DNA from: Saprospiraceae bacterium
Lineage (GTDB): Bacteria; Bacteroidota; Bacteroidia; Chitinophagales; Saprospiraceae
Direction: 5' to 3'
Assembly (NCBI GenBank): GCA_016722295.1
Contig: JADKGL010000026.1
Span: 62,001-126,000, forward strand
DNA: 64,000 bases
Shown here: piece after piece, positions 44,745 to 54,558 of the stretch
Layout of the letters: each line of letters begins with the position of its first letter
Position numbering within the stretch: position 1 is the first letter of the stretch
The notes under the pieces: generated by a model
Seen by the model: the letters and a program-made list of their open reading frames with translations, nothing else
Databases searched by the model: none
What the model was told of the DNA's origin: nothing
Program-made: the position numbers and the translations under genes

Positions 44745-45105
44745 CGATTATCGAAGTTTTAAACTTTGATACAATTCATAATGAATTTGTAATTCAAAAT
44801 CAATGTATTTAATCCCGATTGTCGAAGTTTAAAACTTCGATACAATACATAATGAATTTGTAATTCAAAATCAATGTAATTTAAACACAATCCTAAATAT
44901 TAGTCTTTAAATATTTTCATAAAACTATTGTACAACTAAATCTAAAGCACTATATTTACAATAAAAAAGCATCATGCCATCAACCTACAGAAATATTTCA
45001 TACAAAGACTTTCCCTCTATACCTTTTCCTCAGACCAGTTTCAATCAACTTACAAAGTTGATTCTAATAGATTCAAGGAAATTTTTACCATCAACTTTTC
45101 TTTGA
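44745..45105. repeat. Leader repeat R1 (with a doubled palindrome)
   Basis: The palindrome TCGAAGTTTTAAA(A)CTTCGA occurs in variant form at 44751-44769 and 44822-44840, each followed by ACATAATGAATTTGTAATTC and CAAAATCAATGTA. After this come ACACAATCCTAAATATTAG, ATTTTCATAAAACTATTGTAC and TATATTTACAATAAAAAAGC. The same text recurs before both cyclase copies (R3, R4). An ATG at 44974 opens a 43-codon frame beginning MPSTYRNISYKDFPSIP. The promoter-like TTG and TATATTTA lie about 20 bases apart. It precedes the S41 pseudogene. Confidence 0.7.
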
Positions 45106-45180
45106 TTAACAAATTAGAAATTATATTTAGAAAATCTCTTTTACAAGTAGAATATTTTAACAAATCTCAATCTTTTAAAA

Positions 45181-47376
45181 TGAAAAACAGAAGTATTAAA
45201 ACTTTTTATGCTGTTTGGATCGTCCTAATCTTTATGTCAATAGTTACAAATGCTCAAAATTTGACGGCTATACAAACAGACCGCCTTTTTAAAGCTGGGC
45301 AATTGTGGGGTCATATCACTTATTTTCATCCATATTTGCAATATAAAAAGATTGCCTTTGATTCTGCTTATGCTGCATCAGTACCTGAAATTTTAGCAGC
45401 ACAATCCGATGAAGATTTTTCAAATGCCTTAAATAGTTGGCTTAGTATTTTGAATGAGCTAATACTTATGCAGAGCTTAAACCTAAAACTCAATCAAAGA
45501 GTTCGTTTGAAGCAAATATCACAATAAACATGGTGTGGGTGTTATAACACTTACTGGTAGCTTGACAGACTGGAATAAAGTTATCGAAAAAATGAGTTCC
45601 ATGGTCGATACACTTTCAAAATTCAAAGGTCTCATTCTAGATTGCAGTGAAGTAACACAAGATTTTGGCTGGTTGTTGGACTATTCAGGGTTTCAAAATC
45701 AACTCTTTAGTGGAACTGTAACCACATTAGGTACACGTTCAATAGCCTATTCAGGGTTTACGCCAGAAGAAGGCATTTCGTGGATATCAAACCATTTTTA
45801 AGAATTATTCACCACAAACCTTAATCGGGCAATCAAAAAAGATATACCTGTTGTGTTTGTTGTTTCAACATGCAATTGTCCCAGATGTCGCTTGGCGATG
45901 AGAAAGCAGGAAAGCTTGCCATTATCAGCAGTGGACAACTTTCACAAACAAAATGCCATTTCTTACGCCATTACTGGAGGGAGTAACTGTTTATTTACGG
46001 ACAAATGAAATACTGACTGGTAGTATAAATGCTGATTGGGTAGTGGACAATAAAGATAAAAATACGCTGGTTGATAAAGCTTTTGAGTTACTTGAAAAAC
46101 AGGACTTTAAAGCTCAAACCAATTCTAGTAATTTAGGTCTTGAATTAAATGAAAAAATCCTCATTATATAAAAAACTCATACCCGACATTGGGTTAGGCT
46201 GTGTAAAAATATATTCTGTATCATTTTCCCAATAAAAATTTATGACCGTTGATTGGGATTCGGTAACACAGAAGTATATTTCTCCTATTGTGTTGGCAAA
46301 AGATTCTACCAATTATCAATTAGGGATCAATGCTTTATACGCTCATATACAAGACGGGCATGGCTTTGTAAGAGGATCATTAATAACTAAAATTATCAAT
46401 GGCGGTAGAGAAGGGTCGCCAATATTAGGGAATGTTGTAGAAGGAAAGTTTGTAGTAACTACTATAATTAATGATTCTTTAGCAACGAGCTTAGGTATAA
46501 ATAAAGGTGATATTATAATAAAAAGAAATGGCAAAGATGTTTTTGAATTAATTAAAACTTTAAAACATTACATAGCCTATTCGAATGATGTGACTGGAAC
46601 AGCCTATGTAGAAAGTCTAATCTGTGCAGGTGCCGATAGTACTGAGGGGATTTTTACGATACAAAAAAAAGACGGTAAAATAGTGGATATTAAAGTTCGT
46701 TTTGATAAAAAATTGACAAAAGCTTCAAGGGAAAATATGTCTGGACGTGCCAATGAAAAGATTTTACGGTTTTTGAATTCTGAAATCGGTTATGCAGATT
46801 TGGATAGATTGGAAGTATCAGCTATTGATTCTATGTTTGAAATGTTTAAACATACTAAAGCAATAGTATTTGATAAGCGAGGCTATCCAAATGGTACTTA
46901 GGCAATAGCTCCCCGTTTAACAACTAAAAAATATGTAGAAGCAGCTAAATTTACTCGTCTAGACATTGACTATCCTAAAATAGTGTCTGATAATAGTGAC
47001 ATTGAAATTGGAAACTTGGCACCATTTCACCAATTATCCCAAAGCCAGATACCTCAAAAGCACCTATAAAGGTAAAACAGTCATGCTTATAAATGAGAAT
47101 ACGCAAAGCCAAGCAGAACATAGTGGATTGTTTTTCGGCAGCCAATGGAACAAAATTTATTGTAGCACAACAGCAGGTGCTAATGGCGATGTCACCATTT
47201 TACAATCCTGGCGAATGACCCTTTTATTTCAGTGGACAAAGTTTGGTATCCAGAGACACAATTGCAAAGACAGGGCTTAAGCCTGATATTTTTATACGAC
47301 CTACAATTAAAGGTACAAGCAGGTAAAAGATGAGGTATTAGAAAGAGCGATTAAGTATTTGCAAACAGGACAATAA
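45181..47376 (+). pseudogene. Decayed S41-family peptidase (signal peptide, PDZ, C-terminal processing-protease fold)
   Basis: Pieces of one protein of about 720 residues are spread over three frames. A signal peptide and FKAGQLWGHITYFHPYLQYKKIAFDSAY start it at 45181. Then GVITLTGSLTDW, NADWVVDNK and the PDZ-like ATSLGINKGDIIIKRNGKDVF follow. The catalytic segment is VMLINENTQSQAEHSGLFF with AGANGDVT, and the end LERAIKYLQTGQ stops at 47374-47376. At least eight frame changes or stops are seen, including a TAG at 46900 in YPNGT-AIAPR where W is expected. It cannot make a working protease. It lies between leader repeats R1 and R2/R3. Confidence 0.85.
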
Positions 47377-47392
47377 CCATAATACGATTGCA

Positions 47393-47470
47393 CACCTAAA
47401 TATAAACTCCTTTATTACAATAAAAATTATTATGTCTTCAACCTACTGAAATATGACTCACATAGACTTA
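47393..47470. repeat. Partial leader repeat R2
   Basis: AAATATAAACTCC, TTACAATAAAAATTATTATG, CTTCAACCTACTGAAATATG and ACTCACATAGACTTA correspond to the middle of R3 and R4, without the palindromic start. The equivalent start codon region here reads ATGTCTTCAACCTACTGA, so the small open frame is closed by a stop after four codons. Confidence 0.55.
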
Positions 47471-47750
47471 CCCATTCACCGATTGTCGAAGTTTTAAACT
47501 TCGATACAATACATATTGAATTTGTAATTCAAAATCAATGTAATTCAAACACAATCCTAAACATTAGACCTTAAAATATTTTCATAAAACTATTGTACAA
47601 CTAAATATAAACTCCTATATTTACAATAAAAAATATCATGCCATCAACCTACAGAAATTTGACTCACATAGACTTACACAATATACCCTCACTTCAGACC
47701 TGTTTCAATCAATTTCCCTTAGAATTATCAGATATGCTTTGACGCCTCAA
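47471..47750. repeat. Leader repeat R3 (start of tandem unit 1)
   Basis: CCCATTCACCGATTGTCGAA, palindrome TCGAAGTTTTAAACTTCGA, then the shared block down to the ATG at 47638. It is nearly identical to R4 at 50251-50550. It marks the left edge of a tandem duplication whose second unit begins at 50251. Confidence 0.75.
47638..47742 (+). CDS. Candidate 34-codon small ORF in leader repeat R3
   Basis: An ATG at 47638 opens MPSTYRNLTHIDLHNIPSLQ TCFNQFPLELSDML (34 aa), closed by TGA at 47740-47742. The same ORF, same length and stop position, exists in R4 (50418-50522) with a few substitutions, and a diverged 43-aa version in R1. A TATATTTA element preceded by TTG 20 bases upstream sits in front, at a good Bacteroidota promoter spacing. 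It may be a leader peptide, a remnant of a gene start or coincidental. Nonsynonymous changes between copies give no clear evidence of selection. Confidence 0.3.
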   Translation: MPSTYRNLTHIDLHNIPSLQTCFNQFPLELSDML

Positions 47751-47770
47751 TCTAAAATCCTAAATATTAT

Positions 47771-47778
47771 TAAATTTG
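47771..47778 (+). promoter_or_regulatory. -7 promoter element of cyclase copy 1
   Basis: TAAATTTG, exact TAnnTTTG, 6 bases before the ATG at 47785. The transcript would be nearly leaderless. The same element precedes copy 2. Confidence 0.45.
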
Positions 47779-47784
47779 AAACTT

Positions 47785-49761
47785 ATGAGCAAGTTAATAT
47801 CCCTATTTCTTACTTTGTTAATTCTTTTTTCTTGTGACTCCAAACAGAAAAATAAGATCACGGAAAAGGCAATTCAAATACCAATTCCTGTTATTTCAAA
47901 TAAATATCTTGATAGTTTATATAACGAATATGAATCATTAAAAACTGATGACGAAAAAAATAAATTTTTTGAGTTACTTTTTGTGCCATATCCATTTTCT
48001 GCAGATTCAAGTCTTAGAATATTGGACAGTACAATTCAAGAATTAAGGTGGAAAAATGACTTGGAGAGACTTAAATTATTCTTAGAGGTAAAGCCTTTTA
48101 TTTCAGCCGAAAAAAGGAGTTTAAAAAGGCTTTGATTTTATATGATTCATGTATCCTTCTGGAATCTAAATCGGGAAACATGAACTTTCTCGGTCATCTT
48201 TATGAAAGGCAAGAGCTAATATATTGGAGAATGAATCTAAACCAACTTCGCGTTAAATTATTATTTAAAGCCATAGAGTACTATAAAAAGGCTGGCAATT
48301 TAGTTAAACAAGGAGAAATGTATTTTAGTATAGGGAACATATTTTTCTGAATCAGCATATGAGTAAGGCATGCCAGCATATGTAGAGGACTCAAATGGAG
48401 GGTGATTGTTTTAATCAAGCCATGGGGTGGATTTTTGCTGCTCGGTGCCTTATTAAAACTGGAAATTTAAAGTTAGCAGGTGAATATATTTATATGGGAA
48501 CTGATGTAATTCATAGCCCAACTCTATATCATCCATTTTATTACTATTCAACTTACGGAACCTGGTTATGTGCAATGAATAAAAAGGAAGAGGCATTGCG
48601 AAATTTCAAAATAGCAGTCCCACTTGCAGTAAAAAGGAGGGCAACTATACCAAAAGGCGAACACATTAGCTGATATCGCTGAAATTTATATAGACCTGAA
48701 AAATTTCGATAATGCAAAAATAAATCTTATGGAGGCTATAAAGATTGTCGAGAGTGTAGATATTATAAGCACGAAAGTAAAAGTAAAAAGAGTCTTAGCA
48801 AAGTATTACGAATCTACTGGTCAAGATAAGAAAGCGCTGGTTGAATATAAAATATGGATGGGATTGAATGATAGTATGAATCATAAAGAAGTATCTTCTG
48901 CTCTGGAAGGCTCCACTCTTGAATCAGAATTTAACGAGAAGAATGCTCAAAGAGATAAAGATCAACAAAAGATAGATGAAGCTGAAAAAGAAAAGTTAAG
49001 AAAGCAAAAATTAATTACTTACTCTAGCCTTATTTCTTTATTATTTATTGGAATCATAGCATTTTTATTTTGGAGAAATAACCAACAACAGAAAAAAGCA
49101 AACTCTATAATTTCTGCTGAAAAGCAACGTTCAGATAGTTTGCTTTTAAACATTTTACCTCATGAAGTTGCAGAAGAACTGAAAGCTAAAGGCAGTGCAG
49201 ATGCAAAGCACTTTGATATGGTTACAGTACTCTTTACTGATTTTAAAGATTTCACTCAGATCTCTGAAACCATGACAGCTACAGAACTGGTTGAAGAACT
49301 GAATGTATTTTTTAAAGCGTTTGATAATATAATTACGAAATTAAATATTGAGAAAATCAAGACAATAGGAGACAGTTATATGTGTGTAGGAGGTTTACCC
49401 TTTCCATCCGATTCACATGCAACAACAGTCGTAAATGCAGGATTAGAAATCCAAAAATTTGTAGAGCAGCATTCATCTGAAAGGTTAAAAAAGGGTTTGA
49501 TCCCTTTGCAAATCCGAATAGGCATTCATTCAGGACCAGTTGTAGCTGGAATCGTAGGTCTGAAAAAATATGCATATGATATCTGGGGAGATACTGTTAA
49601 TACAGCAAGTCGAATGGAAAGCAGCGGAGAAGCAGGCAAAATAAATATTAGCGGTTCAACATATGAGCTTATCAAAGATGATTTTACTTGCACCCCCAGA
49701 GGAAAAGTAATAGTAAAACAAAGGAGAAGTTGAAATGTATTTTGTGAACGGTAAGAATTGA
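47785..49761 (+). pseudogene. TPR-class III adenylate/guanylate cyclase, copy 1 (broken)
   Basis: N-terminal lipoprotein-like signal (MSKLISLFLTLLILFSCDSK), TPR-like helices (KALILYDSCILLESKSGN, FFKAIEYYKKAGNL-like text, EALRNFKIAVPLAVK), one membrane span (LITYSSLISLLFIGIIAFLFW), a coiled coil and a cyclase domain: VTVLFTDFKDFTQIS, IEKIKTIGDSYMCVGGLP, RIGIHSGPVVAG, AYDIWGDTVNTASRM. Asp residues (FTDF), Lys in IEKIKT and Asp in AYDIWG fit an adenylate cyclase. Lesions: frameshift near 48100-48130, stop near 48348, further breaks near 48360-48400 and 48660-48730, and a late frameshift (GKVIVKQRRS instead of GKVMAKNKGEVEMYF) so the protein ends early. Only fragments can be made. Confidence 0.85.
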
Positions 49762-50250
49762 AGATAGCACATCCTATTTCAGCATATATACAAGATGCCC
49801 ATTATGCAGTTTAGAAAAAGAGTGATATACCAATAATTTTTGCCTAAAGTTGAAAGTTTATCGCCTCTGATTTCGCCACCTAGCAATTCTGCCACCGCGA
49901 TACAAACCCTGGCAAAAGATCAATAAATTCAGCACTCTCACCGTGTTTTATAAGAAATGATTTTTACTTTGCTCTTCAAAATAATTCATTTAGTGCTTTT
50001 AATGATAGCCAATTCATGACAGAACATAGCCAAAACATGATTTACTTTATCCGATCAAAGTTCGTTTTGCTTTTCTGATCTATTTTATTGATAATGGTCA
50101 AAGCATCAACAGGCTTTTCTACAACTTTTTGATTACTCCTTTTTATCAAAATTATATCTATTTGAAATAAAAAAAATAGAACATAGTAGTATTGTGTAAA
50201 ATAAGTTTGTTATCAACATAGAGCAAATAATGATCAAAATTAAATTTCTA
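49762..50250. other. Spacer of tandem unit 1 with a segment missing from unit 2
   Basis: About 400 bases (49762-50163) have no counterpart after copy 2, whereas 50164-50249 match 52543-52629 closely (AAATAAAAAAAATAGA, TAAGTTTGTTATCAACATAG, CAAATAATGATCAAAATTAA). So unit 1 gained, or unit 2 lost, the 400-bp block. No gene family was recognised in the block; short fragments on the minus strand (around 49850-49960) look vaguely coding. Confidence 0.5.
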
Positions 50251-50550
50251 CCCATTCACCGATTGTCGAAGTTTTAAAACTTCGATACAATACATTAAGA
50301 ATTTGTAATTCAAAATCAATGTAATTTAAACACAATCCTAAACATTAGTCTTTAAATATTTTCATAAAACTATTGTACACCTAAATATAAACTCCTATAT
50401 TTACAATAAAAAATATCATGCCATCAACCTACAGAAATTTGACTCACATAGACTTACACAATATACCCTCACTTCAGACCTGTTTCGATCAATTTTCCTT
50501 AGAGTTATCAGATATGCTTTGACGCCTCGATCTAAAATCCTAAATATCAT
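50251..50550. repeat. Leader repeat R4 (start of tandem unit 2)
   Basis: CCCATTCACCGATTGTCGAA, the perfect palindrome TCGAAGTTTTAAAACTTCGA (50266-50285), and the shared block to the ATG at 50418. It matches R3 almost base for base. The 34-codon frame here ends with TGA at 50520-50522. Confidence 0.75.
50418..50522 (+). CDS. Candidate 34-codon small ORF in leader repeat R4
   Basis: MPSTYRNLTHIDLHNIPSLQ TCFDQFSLELSDML, with Asn-to-Asp and Pro-to-Ser changes relative to R3. Same start and stop positions within the repeat. Confidence 0.25.
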   Translation: MPSTYRNLTHIDLHNIPSLQTCFDQFSLELSDML

Positions 50551-50558
50551 TAAATTTG
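50551..50558 (+). promoter_or_regulatory. -7 promoter element of cyclase copy 2
   Basis: TAAATTTG, identical to that of copy 1, directly before the ATG at 50565. Confidence 0.45.
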
Positions 50559-50564
50559 AAACTT

Positions 50565-52530
50565 ATGAGCAAGTTGATAACCCTATTTCTTACTTTGTTA
50601 ATTCTTTTTCTTGTGACTCCACACAGAAAATAAGATCACAGAAAAGCAATTCAAATACCAATTCCTGTTATTTCAAATAATTATCTTGATAGTTTATATA
50701 ACGAATATGAATCATTAAAAACTGATAATGAAAAAATATCTTTTTTTGACTTAAAAATTTCAGAAAATGCATTTTCTATAGATTTAAGTCTTAGATTATT
50801 AGACAGTACAATTAATGAAGTAAGGGTTAAAAGTGACTTGCAGAGACTTAAATTTTTTCTAGAGTTAAAAGCCATTTATTGCGACGAAAATAAGGATTAT
50901 AAAAAAGCCTTAATTTTGTTTGATTCATGTATCCTTCTTGAATCTAATTCGGGAAATATAATTTTTCTCGGTGACCTTTATGAAAGGCAACTTTTTGTAT
51001 ATTATAATATGAATCTAAATCAACTTGGTGTCAAATCTTTATTTAAATCCATAGAGTGTTTTAAAAAAGCAGGTAATTTGGATAAACAAGGATCTTTGTA
51101 CTTTACTTTAGGAAATATATACTTTATGAATCAACAATTTGATAAGGCATTCCTAGCTTTTGTAGAGAGTTCTCAAAATAGGATAGATAGCTTTGAAGTA
51201 AGTATAGGTTGGATATTTGCTGCCCGCTGCCTTTTAAATACTGGAAATTTAAAATTAGCAGGTGAATATATACGCAAAGGAAAATCTATAATTTATAGCC
51301 CAACTCCATATCAGCCCTTTTATTACTATTCAGTTTACGGAACCTGGTTAAGTGCAATGAATAAAAAGAAAGAGGCATTGCAAAATTTCAAAAAAGCAGT
51401 CCCTCTTGCGGTAAAAGGAGGGCAACTATATCAGAAGGCGGCTACATTAGTTGATATCGCTGAAATTTATATAGGTCTAAAAAGATTCGATAATGCAAAA
51501 AAAAATCTTTCTGAGGCTATAAAAATTGCTGACAGTGTAAATGTAATAAGAACGGCAAAAGTAAGAAAAGTTTTTTAGCAATGTTTTACGAATCTACTGG
51601 TCAAGATAAGAAAGCACTAGTTGAATATAAGATGTGGATGGGTTTAAATGATAGTATGCATCATACAGAAGTATCTTCTGCTCTGGAAGGCTCCACTCTT
51701 GAATCAGAATTTAACGAGAAGAATGCTCAAAGAGATAAAGAACAACAAAAGAAAGATGAAGCTGAAAAAGAAAAGTTAAGAAAGCAAAAATTAATTACTT
51801 ACTCTAGCCTTATTTCTTTATTATTTATTGGAATCATAGCATTTTTATTTTGGAGAAATAACCAACAACAGAAAAAAGCAAACTCTATAATTTCTGCTGA
51901 AAAGCAACGTTCAGATAGTTTGCTTTTAAACATTTTACCTCATGAAGTTGCAGAAGAACTGAAAGCTAAGGGCAGTGCAGATGCAAAGCACTTTGATATG
52001 GTTACAGTACTCTTTACTGATTTTAAAGATTTCACTCAGATCTCTGAAACCATGACAGCTACAGAACTGGTTGAAGAACTGAATGTATTTTTTAAAGCGT
52101 TTGACAATATAATTACAAAATTAAATATTGAGAAAATCAAAACAATAGGTGACAGTTATATGTGTGTAGGAGGTTTACCCTTTCCATCCGATTCACATGC
52201 AACAACAGTCGTAAATGCAGGATTAGAAATCCAAAAATTTGTAGAGCAGCATTCATCTGAAAGGTTAGGTTTGATCCTTTGCAAATCCGAATAGGCATTC
52301 ATTCAGGACCAGTTGTAGCTGGAATCGTAGGTCTGAAAAATATGCATATGATATCTGGGGAGATACTGTTAATACAGCAAGTCGAATGGGCAGCGGAGAA
52401 GCAGGCAAAATAAATATTAGCGGTTCGACATGAGCTTATCAAAGATGATTTTACTTGCACCCCTAGAGGAAAAGTAATGGCCAAAAACAAAGGAGAAGTT
52501 GAAATGTATTTTGTTGACTGTAAGATTTGA
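50565..52530 (+). pseudogene. TPR-class III adenylate/guanylate cyclase, copy 2 (broken)
   Basis: Same architecture as copy 1. The TPR part is readable over 50838-51578 (KALILFDSCILLESNSGNII, LYFTLGNIYFMNQQFDKAFL, AVPLAVKGGQLYQKAATLVD). The membrane span, linker and cyclase domain follow from 51581 and are nearly identical to copy 1. Lesions: frameshifts near 50610-50640 in the signal region, a frame break at 51570-51580 (run of six T), an 8-base loss near 52266 (AGGTTAGGTTTG vs the longer copy 1 text), single-base losses near 52338 and in GSTYELIK. The intended C-terminus (VEMYFVDCKI) is intact in sequence, ending at 52530. Confidence 0.85.
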
Positions 52531-52691
52531 AGATACACAATTGAAATAAAAAAAATAGATCATAGCAATATTGTGTAAAATAAGTTTGTTATCAACATAG
52601 AGCAAATAATGATCAAAATTAAATTTCTATATGGGATTGTCAGCAAGTGGAAAAAAGCAAAAACATCAAGAACAATTGATACCATTCTTTA

Positions 52692-53234
52692 CTAAATACC
52701 ACTTTCTTTACTTGGAGTACTTTGCAAAAATATTTCATAAGCTGAGCTTTCAAAACCAGCTGGCATCTCGTCACTACCTGAGAAATATAAATTCACTAAT
52801 GTAAATTTCAACTCCCAACTAATATGCAATTTTCCTTCATTTTTATCAAATTTTTGAACTTTAGGCTTTCCATATTCTTTAATTAATAATTTTTTTAATT
52901 TTGTAAAAGCCTGATCAGCTTTTGATTTTTCTCCAACCTTAAAATATTGATATTGCTGCACATCAGATAATAGATTTTCTTTATAAAATAATGTTGTCTT
53001 CATGTTTATATGAACAAATTTTGTAGTTGGTCCTGATTTTTGATTTGGAGATCCTGGATCGAACTCTATTTTCTTTTTATGAAGTAAATCTTCAGTTTCA
53101 ATTTTAGTAAGACTCCATTTAAGAAATTGCCAACCATTAAAATTTTTTAAATCAGGATTTTGACCATTTGCGAATTTTGAAAAGATACTTAAAAAAAAAG
53201 TAAGTGATAAATTTAGTATGTGAGTAATTTTCAT
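52692..53234 (-). CDS. Hypothetical exported protein
   Basis: 180 aa with an N-terminal signal peptide (ILNLSLTFFLSIFSKFANGQ), then NFNGWQFLKWSLTKIETEDLLHKKKIEFDPG, FTKLKKLLIKEYGKPKVQKFD and SWELKFTLVNLYFSG. The FDPG-like and KPKVQ-like stretches recall small Bacteroidota periplasmic proteins of unknown function. It has its own TAnnTTTG element. No family is assigned. Confidence 0.6.
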   Translation of the reverse strand: MKITHILNLSLTFFLSIFSKFANGQNPDLKNFNGWQFLKWSLTKIETEDLLHKKKIEFDPGSPNQKSGPTTKFVHINMKTTLFYKENLLSDVQQYQYFKVGEKSKADQAFTKLKKLLIKEYGKPKVQKFDKNEGKLHISWELKFTLVNLYFSGSDEMPAGFESSAYEIFLQSTPSKESGI

Positions 53235-53269
53235 AATATGATCGATTAATAATTATCAATATAACGTTA

Positions 53270-53277
53270 CAAATATA
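53270..53277 (-). promoter_or_regulatory. -7 promoter element for the exported protein gene
   Basis: TATATTTG on the minus strand, about 36 bases before the start at 53234. Confidence 0.45.
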
Positions 53278-53432
53278 TAAAAATGTATCTAGTTTTTTGC
53301 CTTCGAAATAAATTAATAATAGTATAGTATGACTTAGGTCTTGATAATTCTTTTAAAATGCAAAACCTAAAAACAACCTTGGTTAAACATTTTTTTATTA
53401 ACAATATAGTTAATTGAATTTGTCTAAAAATT

Positions 53433-53939
53433 TTATTCTTTTATAGAAGGTAATTGCTCAAAGTAATCAGGTGGCAAAAGAGTTTGTCCATATTTCATAG
53501 AAATATGGGCTATTGCTTCTTTTATATTTATACTATCTTGAGGATTCATTTTTACACTTTCCATAAATTCAGATGCCTCAATAAAAAAATCATCTAATCC
53601 TGCAGGAACTACGGTGCACAATAACCTAGCGGCTTGATCTGTATTGTTCTTGAAGTGATGAATTAATCCACCTTTTGGAATCGAAACAGTGGCGCCTTTC
53701 TTCGCCAGATAACTTCCCATTTCTGAATGAAAATTTAATTCGCCTTCTAAGACATAAAATGTCTCTTCAAAATTTGGATGTGCATGTGGCACAGGACCAG
53801 CGCCTGATGGCACTGACATTTCAATTATAGCAAAAGTACCATTCGTTTCTTCACCTGATATAATAATGCGGTATTCTCCACCAGCGATTTGTAATTTTCT
53901 CCCTTGTCGAAGATCCTTAGTCAATATTTTATTTTCCAT
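53433..53939 (-). CDS. Cupin-domain protein
   Basis: 168 aa. GAGPVPHAHPNFEETFYVLEGELNFHSEMGSYLAKKGATVSIPKGGLIHHFKN is a full double-stranded beta-helix cupin motif 1 and 2, with the metal-binding histidines HAH and E...H. C-terminal helices follow (AIAHISMKYGQTLLPPDYF). Function unknown; possibly a dioxygenase-like or regulatory cupin. Head of a small minus-strand group with the YdeI and VOC genes upstream. Confidence 0.9.
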   Translation of the reverse strand: MENKILTKDLRQGRKLQIAGGEYRIIISGEETNGTFAIIEMSVPSGAGPVPHAHPNFEETFYVLEGELNFHSEMGSYLAKKGATVSIPKGGLIHHFKNNTDQAARLLCTVVPAGLDDFFIEASEFMESVKMNPQDSINIKEAIAHISMKYGQTLLPPDYFEQLPSIKE

Positions 53940-53970
53940 CCTTTGTATAATGGTTCAAAATAAAAGATGT

Positions 53971-54552
53971 TTATTTTTTTTTGTATTTGTTATCTTTCCA
54001 TTGATTTGTTCCTTGAGCACTATCTGAAATAAGTTCGTTCAATCGTTTTAACCTTGTTGGCTCTTGTTTAGCTGACATTACCCAATTTGATGAAGCCTTT
54101 CTATAGGTCGGGGCGAGAGATTGAAAGTATTCCCAAGCTGTTTTATTGGATTTGAATAATTTTTCCAAATCTGCCGAAAACTTCACTTCTTCTTTTTCAA
54201 AAGAATAAATTTTTGATTTTTCTTCAGTTCTGTTTTTGTAGCTATTGAGTCCAGCTTCATGCATTAAACCTTGTTCTATCAACTTTTCTACTTTATCGAT
54301 ATTCACAGCACTCCATATACTAGACTTTTTTCTTGGTGTAAAGCGAATCTGATAGCTATCTTCATCAATCGAGTGCTTGACACTATCGATCCATCCAAAA
54401 CATAGAGCTTGATCCACTGATTCTGACCAAGTCATTGAGGCTTTGCCAGAATTCACTTTATAGTATCCTACAATAAGTTCTGTTTTAGAATCATGATTTT
54501 TTTCTAGCCATTTTCTAAAATCAAGTTGGGTAGGGAAAAATGTGGGTGTCAT
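53971..54552 (-). CDS. YdeI/OmpD-associated family protein
   Basis: 193 aa. FPTQLDFRKWLEKNHDSKTELIVGYYKVNSGKASMTWSESVDQALCFGWIDS and QIRFTPRKKSSIWSAVNIDKVEKLIEQGLM are the YdeI signatures. The C-terminus SLAPTYRKASSNWVMSAKQEPTRLKRLNELI is the helical YdeI tail. Function not firmly known; no DUF1905 domain here, unlike the protein at 13325. Six bases downstream of the VOC gene. Confidence 0.92.
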   Translation of the reverse strand: MTPTFFPTQLDFRKWLEKNHDSKTELIVGYYKVNSGKASMTWSESVDQALCFGWIDSVKHSIDEDSYQIRFTPRKKSSIWSAVNIDKVEKLIEQGLMHEAGLNSYKNRTEEKSKIYSFEKEEVKFSADLEKLFKSNKTAWEYFQSLAPTYRKASSNWVMSAKQEPTRLKRLNELISDSAQGTNQWKDNKYKKK

Positions 54553-54558
54553 GGATTA

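Noticed and set aside
47638..50522. The 34-codon frame as a proven gene
   Set aside because: Kept only as a low-confidence candidate: two near-identical copies cannot show selection.
44745..50550. Possible CRISPR array from the repeated block
   Set aside because: Repeats are long, unevenly spaced (about 70, 2600 and 2780 bases) and carry no spacers; no cas genes are present.
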